DNA of 64,000 nt. Origin: Adiantum capillus-veneris (Eukaryota > Streptophyta > Polypodiopsida > Polypodiales > Pteridaceae). A program made the translations under genes and the position numbers. Each line of letters opens with the position of its first letter. Positions within the stretch are counted from its first letter, which is position 1. Below are positions 21,832 to 31,473 of this stretch, piece after piece. The notes beneath the pieces are model-generated. The model was not told where the DNA came from and did no database searches. It saw only the letters and a list, made by a program, of their open reading frames with translations. The DNA lies in the NCBI GenBank assembly GCA_014529385.2, contig CM043951.1, positions 113,070,469 through 113,134,468 of the forward strand, given 5' to 3'.

Positions 21832-21953
21832 CTTTATATAACATTCGAAATATGACCGTTAGTGACACGTGTCAACCATACACACGTGCCACGTGGACTA
21901 CGCACAACGGTCGTCGTACGGACGGTCTTATGTATATAAAGCCTTGTCACGTG
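21832..21953. promoter_or_regulatory. Divergent promoter of the transposon genes
   Basis: Two identical core boxes face outward: TATATAAAG on the minus strand (21832-21840) and TATATAAAG on the plus strand (21933-21941). Four CACGTG G-boxes occur at 21866-21871, 21883-21888, 21890-21895 and 21948-21953; three lie between the TATA boxes. The minus side serves unknown protein A. The plus side would serve the H3-Ulp1 gene at 32683, now separated by the 10-kb Ty3 insertion. Symmetry and spacing of about 100 bp argue for a true bidirectional promoter. Confidence 0.7.
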
Positions 21954-22054
21954 CTCATTTTGTGCTTTCTCCCATACTCGACATTCGTGTCGTGTCGTCC
22001 TCAACTACCCACACTTCGAGTCATCCGTCCACTAAGACAATCCAAGGCTTCCCT

Positions 22055-22515
22055 TACGACACGATAGGCGCAAGTTGCAAAGTCTCGGTGAGCCTCTCAT
22101 CGAGTCGTACGGGGGTTGCTGCTTGGCTAATTAAAAGTTTACACAACTCGCATACGACGCTCTATACCATGTCCTAAGGTGTTTGTGTGCCTTCTATCGC
22201 ATTGTGAAAGTCTTGTTTTTTGGAATACTCATGGAATCCCATACGACGCGATAGGCGTATGTTGCAACGGTTAGGTGAGGCTCACATCGCGTCGTGCGGG
22301 GGTTTATGCTCGGCTTACTTAAAGATTTCACACCTCGCATACGACGCGATACGGTGATTTTCTAAGGTGTGGTTGCGCCCTCTATCGCGTCGTACAGGAC
22401 GTTTTGTGAGATTTTTTTGGAGGTTCTGGTGATCACATACGACGTGATACGGACCTATTCCAAAGCCTGGGTCACCCTTCTATCGCGTCGTGTTGTCACC
22501 CTTCTCCTCACACAC
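22055..22515. repeat. About 175-bp repeats dense in CGCGATA / TATCGCG motifs
   Basis: At least two full units (about 22055-22230 and 22228-22400) share CATACGACGCGATAGG, GTGAGGCTC, TCATCGCGTCGT and CGGGGGTT, and a partial third follows. ACGACGCGATA and its inverse TATCGCGTCGT recur on both strands. The array is cut by the Ty3 element and resumes at 32617 with GCGCGATAG. It is the leader of the plus-strand gene and resembles a binding-site array. Confidence 0.7.
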
Positions 22516-22520
22516 GGCGT

Positions 22521-23669
22521 TGTCAGGAGTTTTTTGGAGCAAGGAATTGCACATGTGTACATACACATGCATGGTGCATCAAATAAGGAATTGCCCATTT
22601 TCCAGAGCCAGGTGGTTACGTGGGGCCCACATGTGTACAGGTAGGACAACATGTACATAGTGCAACGATTTTCACTATTATAAATACTAGTGTGTTTTTT
22701 CTACAATAAGGAGGAGTTGTTAGCGCGTAAAACTTCTCGAGGAAGCTATCTGCGGGCCGACGACGTGAGGTCAGCAGGTGCGTCAGATAGCATCTAGTGG
22801 CGTCAGGAGGGCGAACGAGGTCAATATTTGCACGCGGATGAGGACGGACACAACGTGGGTGTTTTCTTGTGAGAGTTATGCAGAAAGGTCATCATTAGGA
22901 CCACTTTTTGTGGCCACTTCACGTGGTGGCGAGATGCATTATTGGAAAAAAGCTGAGTGCCAGGTGTGCGAATGATGCAAAAAGGTGACAACTATGCACT
23001 GCGAGGTCAGTTTTTGGCCTGTTTGGGGTCCGTTTGAGGTCATCTAAAAGGCCACGGGTGCCCAACTAATAAAGCTAAGTGTGGGAAATGAAAAATCAGA
23101 GAGAAGACCAGAAAAAACGTGGAGAAGAGAGGAGGAACAGCCGCAGGTGTGTTTTTGCTCATTTTGGAGCCTGTTTTGGCCGTAAACTGCTCATCCGAGG
23201 TCGGATTTGAGCACTTTGACATTGTAGACTGGGGTTTTGGGCTGTTCCGAATGCGATGGCGCTGTCCATTTTGCCAAATTCCTCACTCTTTTCCTGCTGT
23301 TTTTCTGTGTAAGTTTCTCCTATGAGCGAAGTTTCTGCTCTAGTTTGTGATTGTATCTGGCTTATTTTACCCATATTGTGTGAGCTATTTGCCCCATTGG
23401 TGTTGGCCCAAGCTCAATTGTATCTAAACATCAAAAATTCTCCTCTTTTGAGCTGAGTTTTTTGGGTGTGTGTGTGTGTGTGTGTGTGTGTGTCTGTGTG
23501 GAGTGGGCAAGTGGATAGTCTCTCTCCTCTCACTCCAGAGGTGTGTTCCCTGTCTCGGCGAGGTGTGTTGTATAAGCCGAGTGGTGCCCCATAGTGTGTG
23601 TGTGTATCTTCCCAAGAGTGTGTGTCGGGTTGTTATAGAGGCGCTGTGTGTGTTTTCATCCCGCTCACA
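22521..23669 (+). repeat. 5' LTR of the Tat-type element
   Basis: It begins TGTCAGGAG and ends GCTCACA; the sequence diverges from the partner immediately after. It contains a (TG)n run near 23466-23494. Short frames inside it have no features. Confidence 0.88.
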
Positions 23670-24738
23670 TTCTTTTGGCACCCCCACGGAGGATCTTCTT
23701 CGAGTACCTTCTGCTTCGAGCTTCAAGCTTCGAGATTTGGGATTACAGGTTTCAGATTATAGATTATAGGTTACAGGTTATAGGTTACAAGGACAGGTAC
23801 AGGTACAGGTACAGGTACAGGTGATTCACACAGGTACAGGTAGCTGGAGTACAGTGATATACTAGCAGTGATGTCACTTGCAGTTGTTGTGGGAATGCAT
23901 CACCTGGCGCCTGTTTGAGCGCATTGTCTGCTGGATTGTACGTTACTTGTGGAAACTGCCATTGTACGCATTTGTGGAGCCATACTTGGTTGTATTTGGC
24001 AGTCCCAGCCATTTCTGAGACTTGGTCTGGAAGATAGTCATTTCTGAGACTTGACTATATGCGATTTTCATTAGCCTTCGTGTGAGGGTCGATAGCGTGA
24101 GGTTTTTATTGAGCTGGGGGATTCTCAAATGTGGAGATCCTTTCGGTGATACAGGTAGCTGGAGCACCCTTTTTGTGACCTCGCCATAGGCTATGTACTA
24201 GTGAGTCCTACTTGATGCTCGGGTTCTATTGTTGACAGTTTATGCATACATAGACAGTCTATATTTTGGGTTCCTACCGCTCTACTTCTGGGGAAACTCT
24301 GTCGAAATTTTCCCAAGTTATGATGGCTGGTTTTTTGGTATTTTGAGCCATTTATGCTGTTATGCTGCTGAAATTTTGGCAAAATCAGAGGTTGAGTCAG
24401 GTGTACCTTCTTGGGAGCTTCATGGTTGGCTTTAATGGATGATCAAAATGGCCCTCAGTTCACTCCTTTTCATTTAACTCAAAGAATTCAGATTAATGTT
24501 CATGTGTCCAGGAAGATCTTTTTTCCAGCAGCGCATAGTCTTTATGTTTGGGCCAAGAAGATTGAGAGAGATCCTGGAATGTCCTTTGCCTGTTGTCATT
24601 TCGATGATTAACTATGAAAACTCATTTGATGTGCATGTGTTTGTCCTTATCTAAAGTTGATCTCCATTGAAGTTTCTAGGGATTGGGTAGTGAAAAGTTT
24701 TGGGTTCTTGCACGTGTGTTTGAAGGGGTTCTCTAGCC
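23670..24738 (+). other. Leader of the Tat-type element
   Basis: It starts TTCTTTTGGCACCCCCACGG. TGGCACCCCCACGGA at 23676-23690 is the likely primer site, but I cannot name the tRNA. A GGTTATAGGTTACA and (ACAGGT)n microsatellite lies at 23756-23830. The stretch to about 24180 matches the Copia leader. Nothing else is supported. Confidence 0.6.
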
Positions 24739-25305
24739 ATGGATTTCTCTTATCCGGAGTTTCATGGAAGAAGTGATGAAGATGTGGAGGACTTTCTGGA
24801 AAAGATGGAGGTTGCCTGCATTAGCAACCAGATTCATGACCCTACGCAAATGTTACGTCTTCTCCAAATTTGTTTGAAGAGTGATGCACGAGTTTGGTCT
24901 AAAGCATTTGAAGAGGAGTTGCGTGTGGCTGATCCACCTGTAAGGTTGAGTTGGGACGATCTACGACATGGGTTGGAAGTGGAGTTTGTGAAGATAGAAG
25001 ATCCTGACAAAGTGTGGCAAGAAGTACAAGGTTTGGTGCAAAAGGAAGGTGAGCCAGTAGATGCGTACATACGTAAGTTTTCATTGGCATCGGAGCGAAT
25101 GTGCAAGGCTTTAGCACCACAGGTACCCCCGCCTGACATGATGAAGAAGGACAGGTTCTTGGCTGGTCTTTGGGAGAATATACGTTGGAGAGTGGAGCTA
25201 AAGAAGCCTAGGACATATGAGGATGCACTAGAGGTAGCAAAGAACAATGAGTGGAAGCTGAGGAAAATGAGCCAGCTAGGGGTGGAGTCTTTGCCAATGC
25301 ATTAG
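24739..25305 (+). pseudogene. gag: Tat-type Gag, N-terminal part
   Basis: ATG at 24739 opens MDFSYPEFHGRSDEDVEDFL, the capsid start. RVWSKAFEEEL, PDKVWQEVQGLVQKEGEPVDAYIRKF and KDRFLAGLWENIRWRVELKKP follow: a complete retrotransposon capsid domain over about 165 residues. The frame stops at 25303-25305, just inside the fold-back insertion; gag resumes at about 26650. Product would form the particle shell. The protein would need the insertion removed to be complete. Confidence 0.85.
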
Positions 25306-26655
25306 AAAATTTCGGAGGTCATTTGGAGGGCCTTGTAAGAAATTGTATTTCTCTCTCTAGAAACTTTTTTTAAAATGCACTTGCACCTTGTGAGTACGTC
25401 CAAAAGGACAACCAGACACTCTAAAAAGTAGATTTATATTCCCAATCGTCCTTGAAAACGGTCACTTTTTTATTTAATGCGAGCGTCTTTTTCAGGAGGC
25501 AGGTGCGGCGCATTCAATGCAGCTTACGTCATCACTGAAAGTTGAAAAGTCACAAACTGTAAAATAGTGATAGATTTTGAGGATTTTGACACCACCAATG
25601 CATCCGGAACGCCAAAATACCTTAAAAACGAATGTCTTCTTGTCTCATTCCGACATCCGGAGAGGCAAAAAATGTCAAAAAACCCCCAAAAATGGGCTTT
25701 TTACTAAAGGCGCGCGAGGAGGCATTTTAAAATTTTAGAATGCCCCTCTGCGTGCCGTTAGTACAAAGCCCATTTTTGGGGGTTTTTGGACACTTATCTT
25801 TCCAAAAAGGCCCTTTTTAGAGGTTTTTGGACATTTTCCTTTCAAAAAGCTCCCTAAAAAAAAAGAAAAAAGGGTCTTTTTACTAACGGCGCACGAAGCT
25901 TTTTTTAGTGATTTTTGGACACTTATCTTTCCAAAAAGCCCCTTTGTAGAGGTTTTTGGACATTTTCCTCTCAAAAAGCTCCCTAAAAAGAGGAAAAAAG
26001 GGCCTTTTTACTAACGGCACGCGAGGAGGCATTCCAAAATTTTGGAATGCCCCCTCGCGCGCCATTAGTACAAAGCTCTTTTTAGTGATTTTTGGACACT
26101 TGTCTTTCCAAAAAGCCCCTTTTTAGAGGTTTTTGGACATTTTCCTCTCAAAAAGCTCCCTAAAAAGAGGGAAAAAGGGTCTTTTTACTAACGGCGTGCG
26201 AGGAGGCATTCCAAAATTTTGAAATGCCCCCTCGCGCGCCGTTAGTAAAATGTTCTTTTAGGGGTGTTTGACATTTTTGGCCTCTTTGGATGTCTAAGCG
26301 AGGCAATTGGACATTCATTTCTAGGAGATATGTGTGTTCCGGACGCATTGGCAGTATCAAAAGTTTCAAAATCTTCCACCACTTGATAGTTTTGTGACTT
26401 TTTGAGTTCTAGTGATGACATATCCCGTATCAAATGCACCGCATCTACCTTCTGAAAAAGGTGCTCGCATTAAATAAAAGAGTGTGCTCGTCTTCAAGGA
26501 CCACTAGATTATTAAATGAGGAGAGGGACACCTTTTATATTTTTGTTAATATCAATCTATTTTTCTACGTAACGTAGGCTCTTCTCTCATTGGAGGAGCT
26601 TATTTTCCTCTCTCTACCAAGAGGACCTCCAAAAGACCTCCGAAATCTCCTAATG
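25300..26655. mobile_element. Fold-back element inserted in gag
   Basis: The left end ATTTCGGAGGTCATTTGGAG matches the inverted right end ATTTCGGAGGTCTTTTGGAG. Similarity extends inward for about 450 bp on each side, through AATGCRTCCGGAAC, GACATCC-GAGAGGC-AAAAATGTC and GGCGCGCGAGG. The middle has repeated blocks such as GAGGTTTTTGGACATTTTCC at about 25825, 25954 and 26130. It carries no ORF. ACGGCGCGCGAGG-AATTTTGGAATGCCCCCTCGCGCGCC forms further strong hairpins. Target copies are unclear (TTGCCAATG against CTCCTAATG, 6 of 9). Superfamily unassigned; a non-autonomous MULE-like fold-back is possible. Confidence 0.75.
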
Positions 26656-27063
26656 AGGTCTGAATTTCAGCCTATAGAGTCTTTACAAGGGCGCATGTCA
26701 GGGGTTCATCATGAACCAGTGGTTCCTGTTACTACTCAGGTTATGCCAGCAGTGGTCACTACAGCAGTGCAAGATGATGGCCTAAGGCAAGACATGAGGC
26801 AAGTGGTTGATTTGATGAAGAATCTCAGCCTAAACATGCTAGGTCAAGTGGGAAATAATCGAGGTCGAGGGCGGTTTGCAAATCAGCCAGGAGGTGAAGA
26901 AAGGCCTAGGAATGGTGTTGGACAAAGCAATGGTAGGTTTTGGAGGCAGACGCCCACATGTTATAATTGTGGAGAGTTGGGTCACATCAGCCCGCAATGT
27001 GATAAGCCACCAAGGATGGGGGGAGACATGTATCCATTGCCAAGACAGGTGCTAACTAGGTGA
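26647..27063 (+). pseudogene. gag: Tat-type Gag, nucleocapsid part
   Basis: After the fold-back end the frame resumes with RSEFQPIESLQGRM, then a helical segment, a GRGRF basic stretch and the canonical CX2CX4HX4C knuckle CYNCGELGHISPQC near the end. It binds the element's RNA. The in-frame Met at 26590 lies inside the insertion and is not the true start. The frame stops at 27061-27063; the segment to 27139 probably continued into protease. Confidence 0.8.
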
Positions 27064-27138
27064 AATGATTATGGCATAGAAATTAAGGGAGATGAAGGAA
27101 CCAGCGGATTAACCCAGGAGGAAAAAGGAAAGACAAAA

Positions 27139-27672
27139 GTGCTAAGTGTAGTCACCTTGGAGAAGGCATCAAAGCTAGAGGATACATTAGTGATGCCTAT
27201 TGGGAAGAGGACCACAGAGGATAAGGAAGGAAGAAGTGCCCCAGGTCCTAGTAAGAAGAAAGGAAAGAGCCATGAAGGCGAGGATGTCAAGGCCAAGAGG
27301 AAAAGGAGAGCTCGTCGAAAGTTTCATGTTTCAGATTTTCCACTAGGGGATGGGCAATTAAGCTATGACTTGAAGGAGGATCTGACGAGCAGGAAGGCAG
27401 ATGTTACTTTTGGGCAGCTTATAGAGATGGTGCCTAAGCTAAAGCGACAGTGGAAGAGGATGGTTAACCCAATGGAGAAAGAGCCAGAGAGAGGTTCAGT
27501 GAAGGTGTTGGCAATGGACGAGCTACCAGACATTTGTCCAATAGTAGATGTGTGGCATAAAAGAAAAAATTTGGGACAAGGTTATGTGGATGGCGGAGCC
27601 CAAATATGCGTCATAACACACTCATGCGTTGAGAAGATGGGTCTCACAGTGGCTGGGGTGTCAGGGTTTTGA
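27139..27672 (+). pseudogene. Protease N-terminal region
   Basis: A lysine-rich linker (GPSKKKGKSHEGEDVKAKRKR) is followed by a helical domain and by YVDGGAQICVIT, the aspartic protease active site with DGGA in place of DSGA/DTGA. A TGA at 27670-27672 separates it from the rest of protease in the next frame (IILGRPWLH). Confidence 0.75.
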
Positions 27673-27678
27673 ATCAGA

Positions 27679-30600
27679 TTGGCAAACCATCAAAAAGTAA
27701 AATGCTTGGGTGTTGTAAAGAGCTTAGAAGTGGAGGCATATGATGCAAAGGCAGTGGTTGATTTTCATGTGATGCCAGCAGGGTTGGGAGCATATCCTAT
27801 TATACTGGGCAGACCATGGTTACATGCAGTGGGAGCTGTTCAAGATTGGCGACATGGTACGATTAGCCTCTATGGAAAGACAGGTACCAAGAAGCTTTAT
27901 AATATGGACACAAGGAAACGATTAGAGGAGCTTTATGAAGATGAGGATGAGTCTAGTGATGAAGACTCTTCTACGGTGACAGATGAGGACAGTGATAGCA
28001 CTACCAGCAGTGATGAGGATGCTGATGTTGCATTTCTTTTGATGGACAAAGAAATCCAGGAGTTTGATTTAGTTGCATTTGCGAATGAGGTTGAAGATGA
28101 AAGTAAAGGGCCTTATGAAGTGATTGAAGGGCTGATGCAAACCAAGGTTGAGTTGTCAAAGAAGCAGGAATTAATGACGCAAATGATTAGTGGAGACCTC
28201 TCAGCTATGGAGAAGGATATATATTTGCACATGCTGGCTAGTTTTCCTGATTTGTTCATTACTTCATATGAAGAGATCAGAGGGTTCAAGGGCAAAGAGA
28301 TGCATATAGAGCTGAAAGAAGGTGCTAAGCCAGTGCGGCAAAGGCTAAGAAGGATGGGTCAAGAGCAAATGCAAGCCTTGCGAGAAGAGGTGGACAAGTT
28401 ATTGAAGGCAGGGTTCATAGTCCCTATGGAGACCACAAAATGGGTGAGTCCAGTTGTAGTCAGTCCAAAGAAGGATGGGAAGTGGAGAATTTGTGTAGAT
28501 TTTAAGCCCTTAAACGCAGCCACTAAGAAGAACCCATATCCTCTTCCATTCATCGATCAGATCTTGGATTCAGTGGCAGGTTATGAGAGGTACAGTGTGT
28601 GTGATGGTTTTTCAGGCTATTTTCAATTGAAGATTTCTCTTAAAGACCGCACAAAGACCACTTTTATTACGCCATGGGGCGGCTATTGCTACACAGTATT
28701 GCCATTTGGGTTGTCAAATGGACCTTCTTTCTATCAAGAGAGAGCAAATTCGGTGTTGGAACCATTCATTAGTAGTTGTGTTAAATCTTTTATGGATGAC
28801 TTCTGTGTTTATAGCAGTAGGGCTGAACACCATGACAAGCTGCAGGTGGTATTGGCTCGATATGATGAATGTGGAGGACAACTAAATCCAAAGAAATTTC
28901 ATCTAGCACAGCCAAGGGTGAAGTTATTGGGCCACATGGTATCAGAAAATGGCATTGAGGCTGATCCAGACAAGGTTAAGTCTATTATTCTTCTTCCATC
29001 ACCTACAAGTACGAAGCAATTGGCAACCTTTATACACAAAGTGAAGTACATGGCAAGGTTTATTCCATTGTCTTCTCAGATTCTTTATCCATTACAACAA
29101 GTGGCAAAGCATGATCCATTGCAATGGGATGACAAGTGTGAAGAAGTGTTTCAAGAGGTGAAAGAGGTGTTAGGGGGTTTGTCAGCCATGCAGGCTCCTG
29201 ATTGGGAGAAAGTGTTTTATGTAAATCCATCAGTAGGGGAGGATGCCATTGGAGCCATGCTATTGCAAAAGGGGAAGGGCAGCCATTATATGAGGACAGT
29301 GTATTGTGCAAGCCGAGTGAAGTTGGTAGCGGAGAGAAAGTTCTCGGAAGTAGAGCTAGTGATGGCCAGTGTAATATTTGCTTGTCGACGATTTCGTCAT
29401 TACTTGCTACCACGGCCTTTTGTTTTCTTGACGAGTTATGCCTTTTTGCCACAATTAATTAATGGTACTAACATGTCAAATGTGGTGAAGAAATGGGTAA
29501 TTGAGTTGCAAGAGTTTGAGTTCTCTTTTCTAGTGGAAGATAGTACATGGGCTACCCTAGCTGATTTGTTGACCTACAAGGAGAATCCCCTTATTGTTAA
29601 AGAAGAGGTGGTGAGAAAGGTAGTTGAAGAAGTGCCACAGATCAGCAATGCACATGTGTTGTTCTTTGATGGTTCATACAGAAAGAGCCATGATGCAGCT
29701 TCAGGGGGTATAGCACTTTATGATCCAGAGGGGAAGCTAGTATGCAAGAGAGGGTTCAAACTGGATGCGCATAGTAACAATGAGGCTGAATATGCTACAT
29801 TGGAAGCCGGATTACACATTTGTTTGAAGCATGGGGTTCGAAGGTTGAGCATAAAAGGTGATGCCTTGTTAGTGGTGAAGCAAGTGCTGGGTGTGTGGAA
29901 GAGCAAGAACACCTCATTGAAGGAAATGTGTTTCAGAATTAAAGGCCTGTTAAAAATTTTTGAAGCATGGAGCATCAGACACATTGAACGTGCTCTAAAT
30001 GGAGAGGCACATGAAGCAGCTCAAAGCATGATTGGGGAGCTATTTGTGTTGAGGACCACTTTACCTCTTTATCATGGGCGGGAAAGTTTGGCTCAAGAAG
30101 AGGAGTTTTTGCTAATAGGAATCATTCCAAAGGAGATTCAGAAGTCTAAGAAGTATGGCTTTGTGCGTAGAGCATACAAGTACAAATTGATTGGTGATTT
30201 CTTATACATGAAAGGGGCTGATCTCGTGTTGAGACGTGTACCTTGGCGGGAGGAGCTTTACAGAGTGTTGGAAGAGAATCATGAAGGCGCATGTGGTGGC
30301 CATTTTGCTCTAAAGATCACCTTGCATAAGATTTTGCAAGAGGGGTATGTATGGCCTAGTTTTCACAAGGATGTTCACCATTGGTGTAGGTCTTGCAATA
30401 GGTGTCAAGCATTTGGGAAGAGAGTGTTGAAGCCAGAGCTACGAAAAACCATTATGGCGTTTGATGTGTTTGAAAAGTGGGGGATTGATGCAATAGGCCC
30501 ATTACCTATCACAAGCAGGGGAAAAAGCTATATCTTGACGGCAGTGGACTATCTTTCTAGATGGGCAGAGGCTATAGCAGTAAAACAGATCACTGCAAAG

Positions 30601-31227
30601 GATGTGGCAAAATTTGTGTATGATGAAATATGTTGCAAGTTTGGGGTGCCATTAGAGCTACTTTCAGATAAGGGGCCAGGATTTAGAGCTAAACTGCTAG
30701 ACTTCTTATGCACAAAGATGAAGATTAGGCACCAGCATACCACTCCTTATTACCCGCAGTGTAATGGCTTAAATGAAAGATTCAATGGTGAGTTGGTACA
30801 AATTCTTTCTAAAGTGACAGAGCACCAAGGAAAGAATTGGGATTTGGAATTGCGTAGTGCATTATGGGCTTACCGTACTTCGGTGAAGACAGGTACTGGG
30901 TTTACTCCATTTCATTTGGTGTATGGAAAGGAAGCACTATTGCCTGTGGAGGTAGAGTTGCCTGCGGTCAAGATGTTAGAGAAGTTGCTTGGGTCGCCTA
31001 GTGATGCATTCAAAGAGAGGCTCTTGCAGTTACAAGAGGTCCAGTTGGATAGGATGAGCGCATTGGAGCATTATGGGCAGATGCAGGATAAGGCTTTGGT
31101 AAAGATAAATGAAAAGGTTAAAATAAGGGTATCAAGAAACATGACTTGGTTTTGCGCTACAATAGTAAGCTGGACAACACCTTCCAAAAGAAGTTTCAAA
31201 TTAAGTGGGAAGGCCCTTTCAAGGTAG
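27679..31227 (+). CDS. pol: Pol: protease C-terminus, RT, RNase H, archaeal-type RNase H, integrase
   Basis: This is 1,182 codons without a stop. Protease ends at IILGRPWLH (residues about 36-44), followed by an acidic Asp/Ser linker. RT has VSPKKDGKWRICVDF, LPFGLSNGPSFYQ and the catalytic box FMDD (about 371-374), where YxDD is usual. The first RNase H (about 500-600) has TSY where TDH is expected, consistent with a tether that lost activity. The second, archaeal-type RNase H (about 664-800) keeps DGSYRKS, NNEAEYATLEAG and KGDALLVV, but the last acidic site reads AHEAA instead of ADALA. Integrase has an HHCC finger (GGHFALKITLHK, CRSCNRCQ) and acidic triad in GIDAIGP, LLSDKGPGF and LNERFNGEL. 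The C-terminus shifts frame near 31140. Confidence 0.88.
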   Translation: MANHQKVKCLGVVKSLEVEAYDAKAVVDFHVMPAGLGAYPIILGRPWLHAVGAVQDWRHGTISLYGKTGTKKLYNMDTRKRLEELYEDEDESSDEDSSTVTDEDSDSTTSSDEDADVAFLLMDKEIQEFDLVAFANEVEDESKGPYEVIEGLMQTKVELSKKQELMTQMISGDLSAMEKDIYLHMLASFPDLFITSYEEIRGFKGKEMHIELKEGAKPVRQRLRRMGQEQMQALREEVDKLLKAGFIVPMETTKWVSPVVVSPKKDGKWRICVDFKPLNAATKKNPYPLPFIDQILDSVAGYERYSVCDGFSGYFQLKISLKDRTKTTFITPWGGYCYTVLPFGLSNGPSFYQERANSVLEPFISSCVKSFMDDFCVYSSRAEHHDKLQVVLARYDECGGQLNPKKFHLAQPRVKLLGHMVSENGIEADPDKVKSIILLPSPTSTKQLATFIHKVKYMARFIPLSSQILYPLQQVAKHDPLQWDDKCEEVFQEVKEVLGGLSAMQAPDWEKVFYVNPSVGEDAIGAMLLQKGKGSHYMRTVYCASRVKLVAERKFSEVELVMASVIFACRRFRHYLLPRPFVFLTSYAFLPQLINGTNMSNVVKKWVIELQEFEFSFLVEDSTWATLADLLTYKENPLIVKEEVVRKVVEEVPQISNAHVLFFDGSYRKSHDAASGGIALYDPEGKLVCKRGFKLDAHSNNEAEYATLEAGLHICLKHGVRRLSIKGDALLVVKQVLGVWKSKNTSLKEMCFRIKGLLKIFEAWSIRHIERALNGEAHEAAQSMIGELFVLRTTLPLYHGRESLAQEEEFLLIGIIPKEIQKSKKYGFVRRAYKYKLIGDFLYMKGADLVLRRVPWREELYRVLEENHEGACGGHFALKITLHKILQEGYVWPSFHKDVHHWCRSCNRCQAFGKRVLKPELRKTIMAFDVFEKWGIDAIGPLPITSRGKSYILTAVDYLSRWAEAIAVKQITAKDVAKFVYDEICCKFGVPLELLSDKGPGFRAKLLDFLCTKMKIRHQHTTPYYPQCNGLNERFNGELVQILSKVTEHQGKNWDLELRSALWAYRTSVKTGTGFTPFHLVYGKEALLPVEVELPAVKMLEKLLGSPSDAFKERLLQLQEVQLDRMSALEHYGQMQDKALVKINEKVKIRVSRNMTWFCATIVSWTTPSKRSFKLSGKALSR

Positions 31228-31445
31228 TGGAGTGTTTTCCAAATGGCACATATCAGCTGGCTAACCTGGATGGTGTTCTACATAAGTCAAGGGTAAATGG
31301 GTTGCGTCTTAAATTGTATCATGATATATTGATGATGGTGGAGCAAGATGAGCTGTCTGTGGATCAAGCAATGTTGATGAGGGATGAGGAGCCCTGTGAT
31401 GCGGCGAGTCTCATATCTCTCTTTGCTGCTGCTGATCATGAATGA
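31146..31445 (+). pseudogene. Integrase C-terminal (GPY/F) domain, shifted frame
   Basis: FQIKWEGPFKVVECFPNGTY is the integrase GPY/F DNA-binding tail. It lies in a frame different from the long pol frame, so a small indel around 31140 splits it off. It ends at 31445, 28 bp before the 3' LTR; AGGGGATGGG at 31457-31466 is the likely polypurine tract. Confidence 0.75.
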
Positions 31446-31473
31446 TCTAGCAGGCTAGGGGATGGGCAAATTA

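Noticed and set aside
23424-23769. Open frames on both strands around a TG microsatellite
   Set aside because: They lie inside the LTR and encode only simple Cys/Val or His/Thr repeats.
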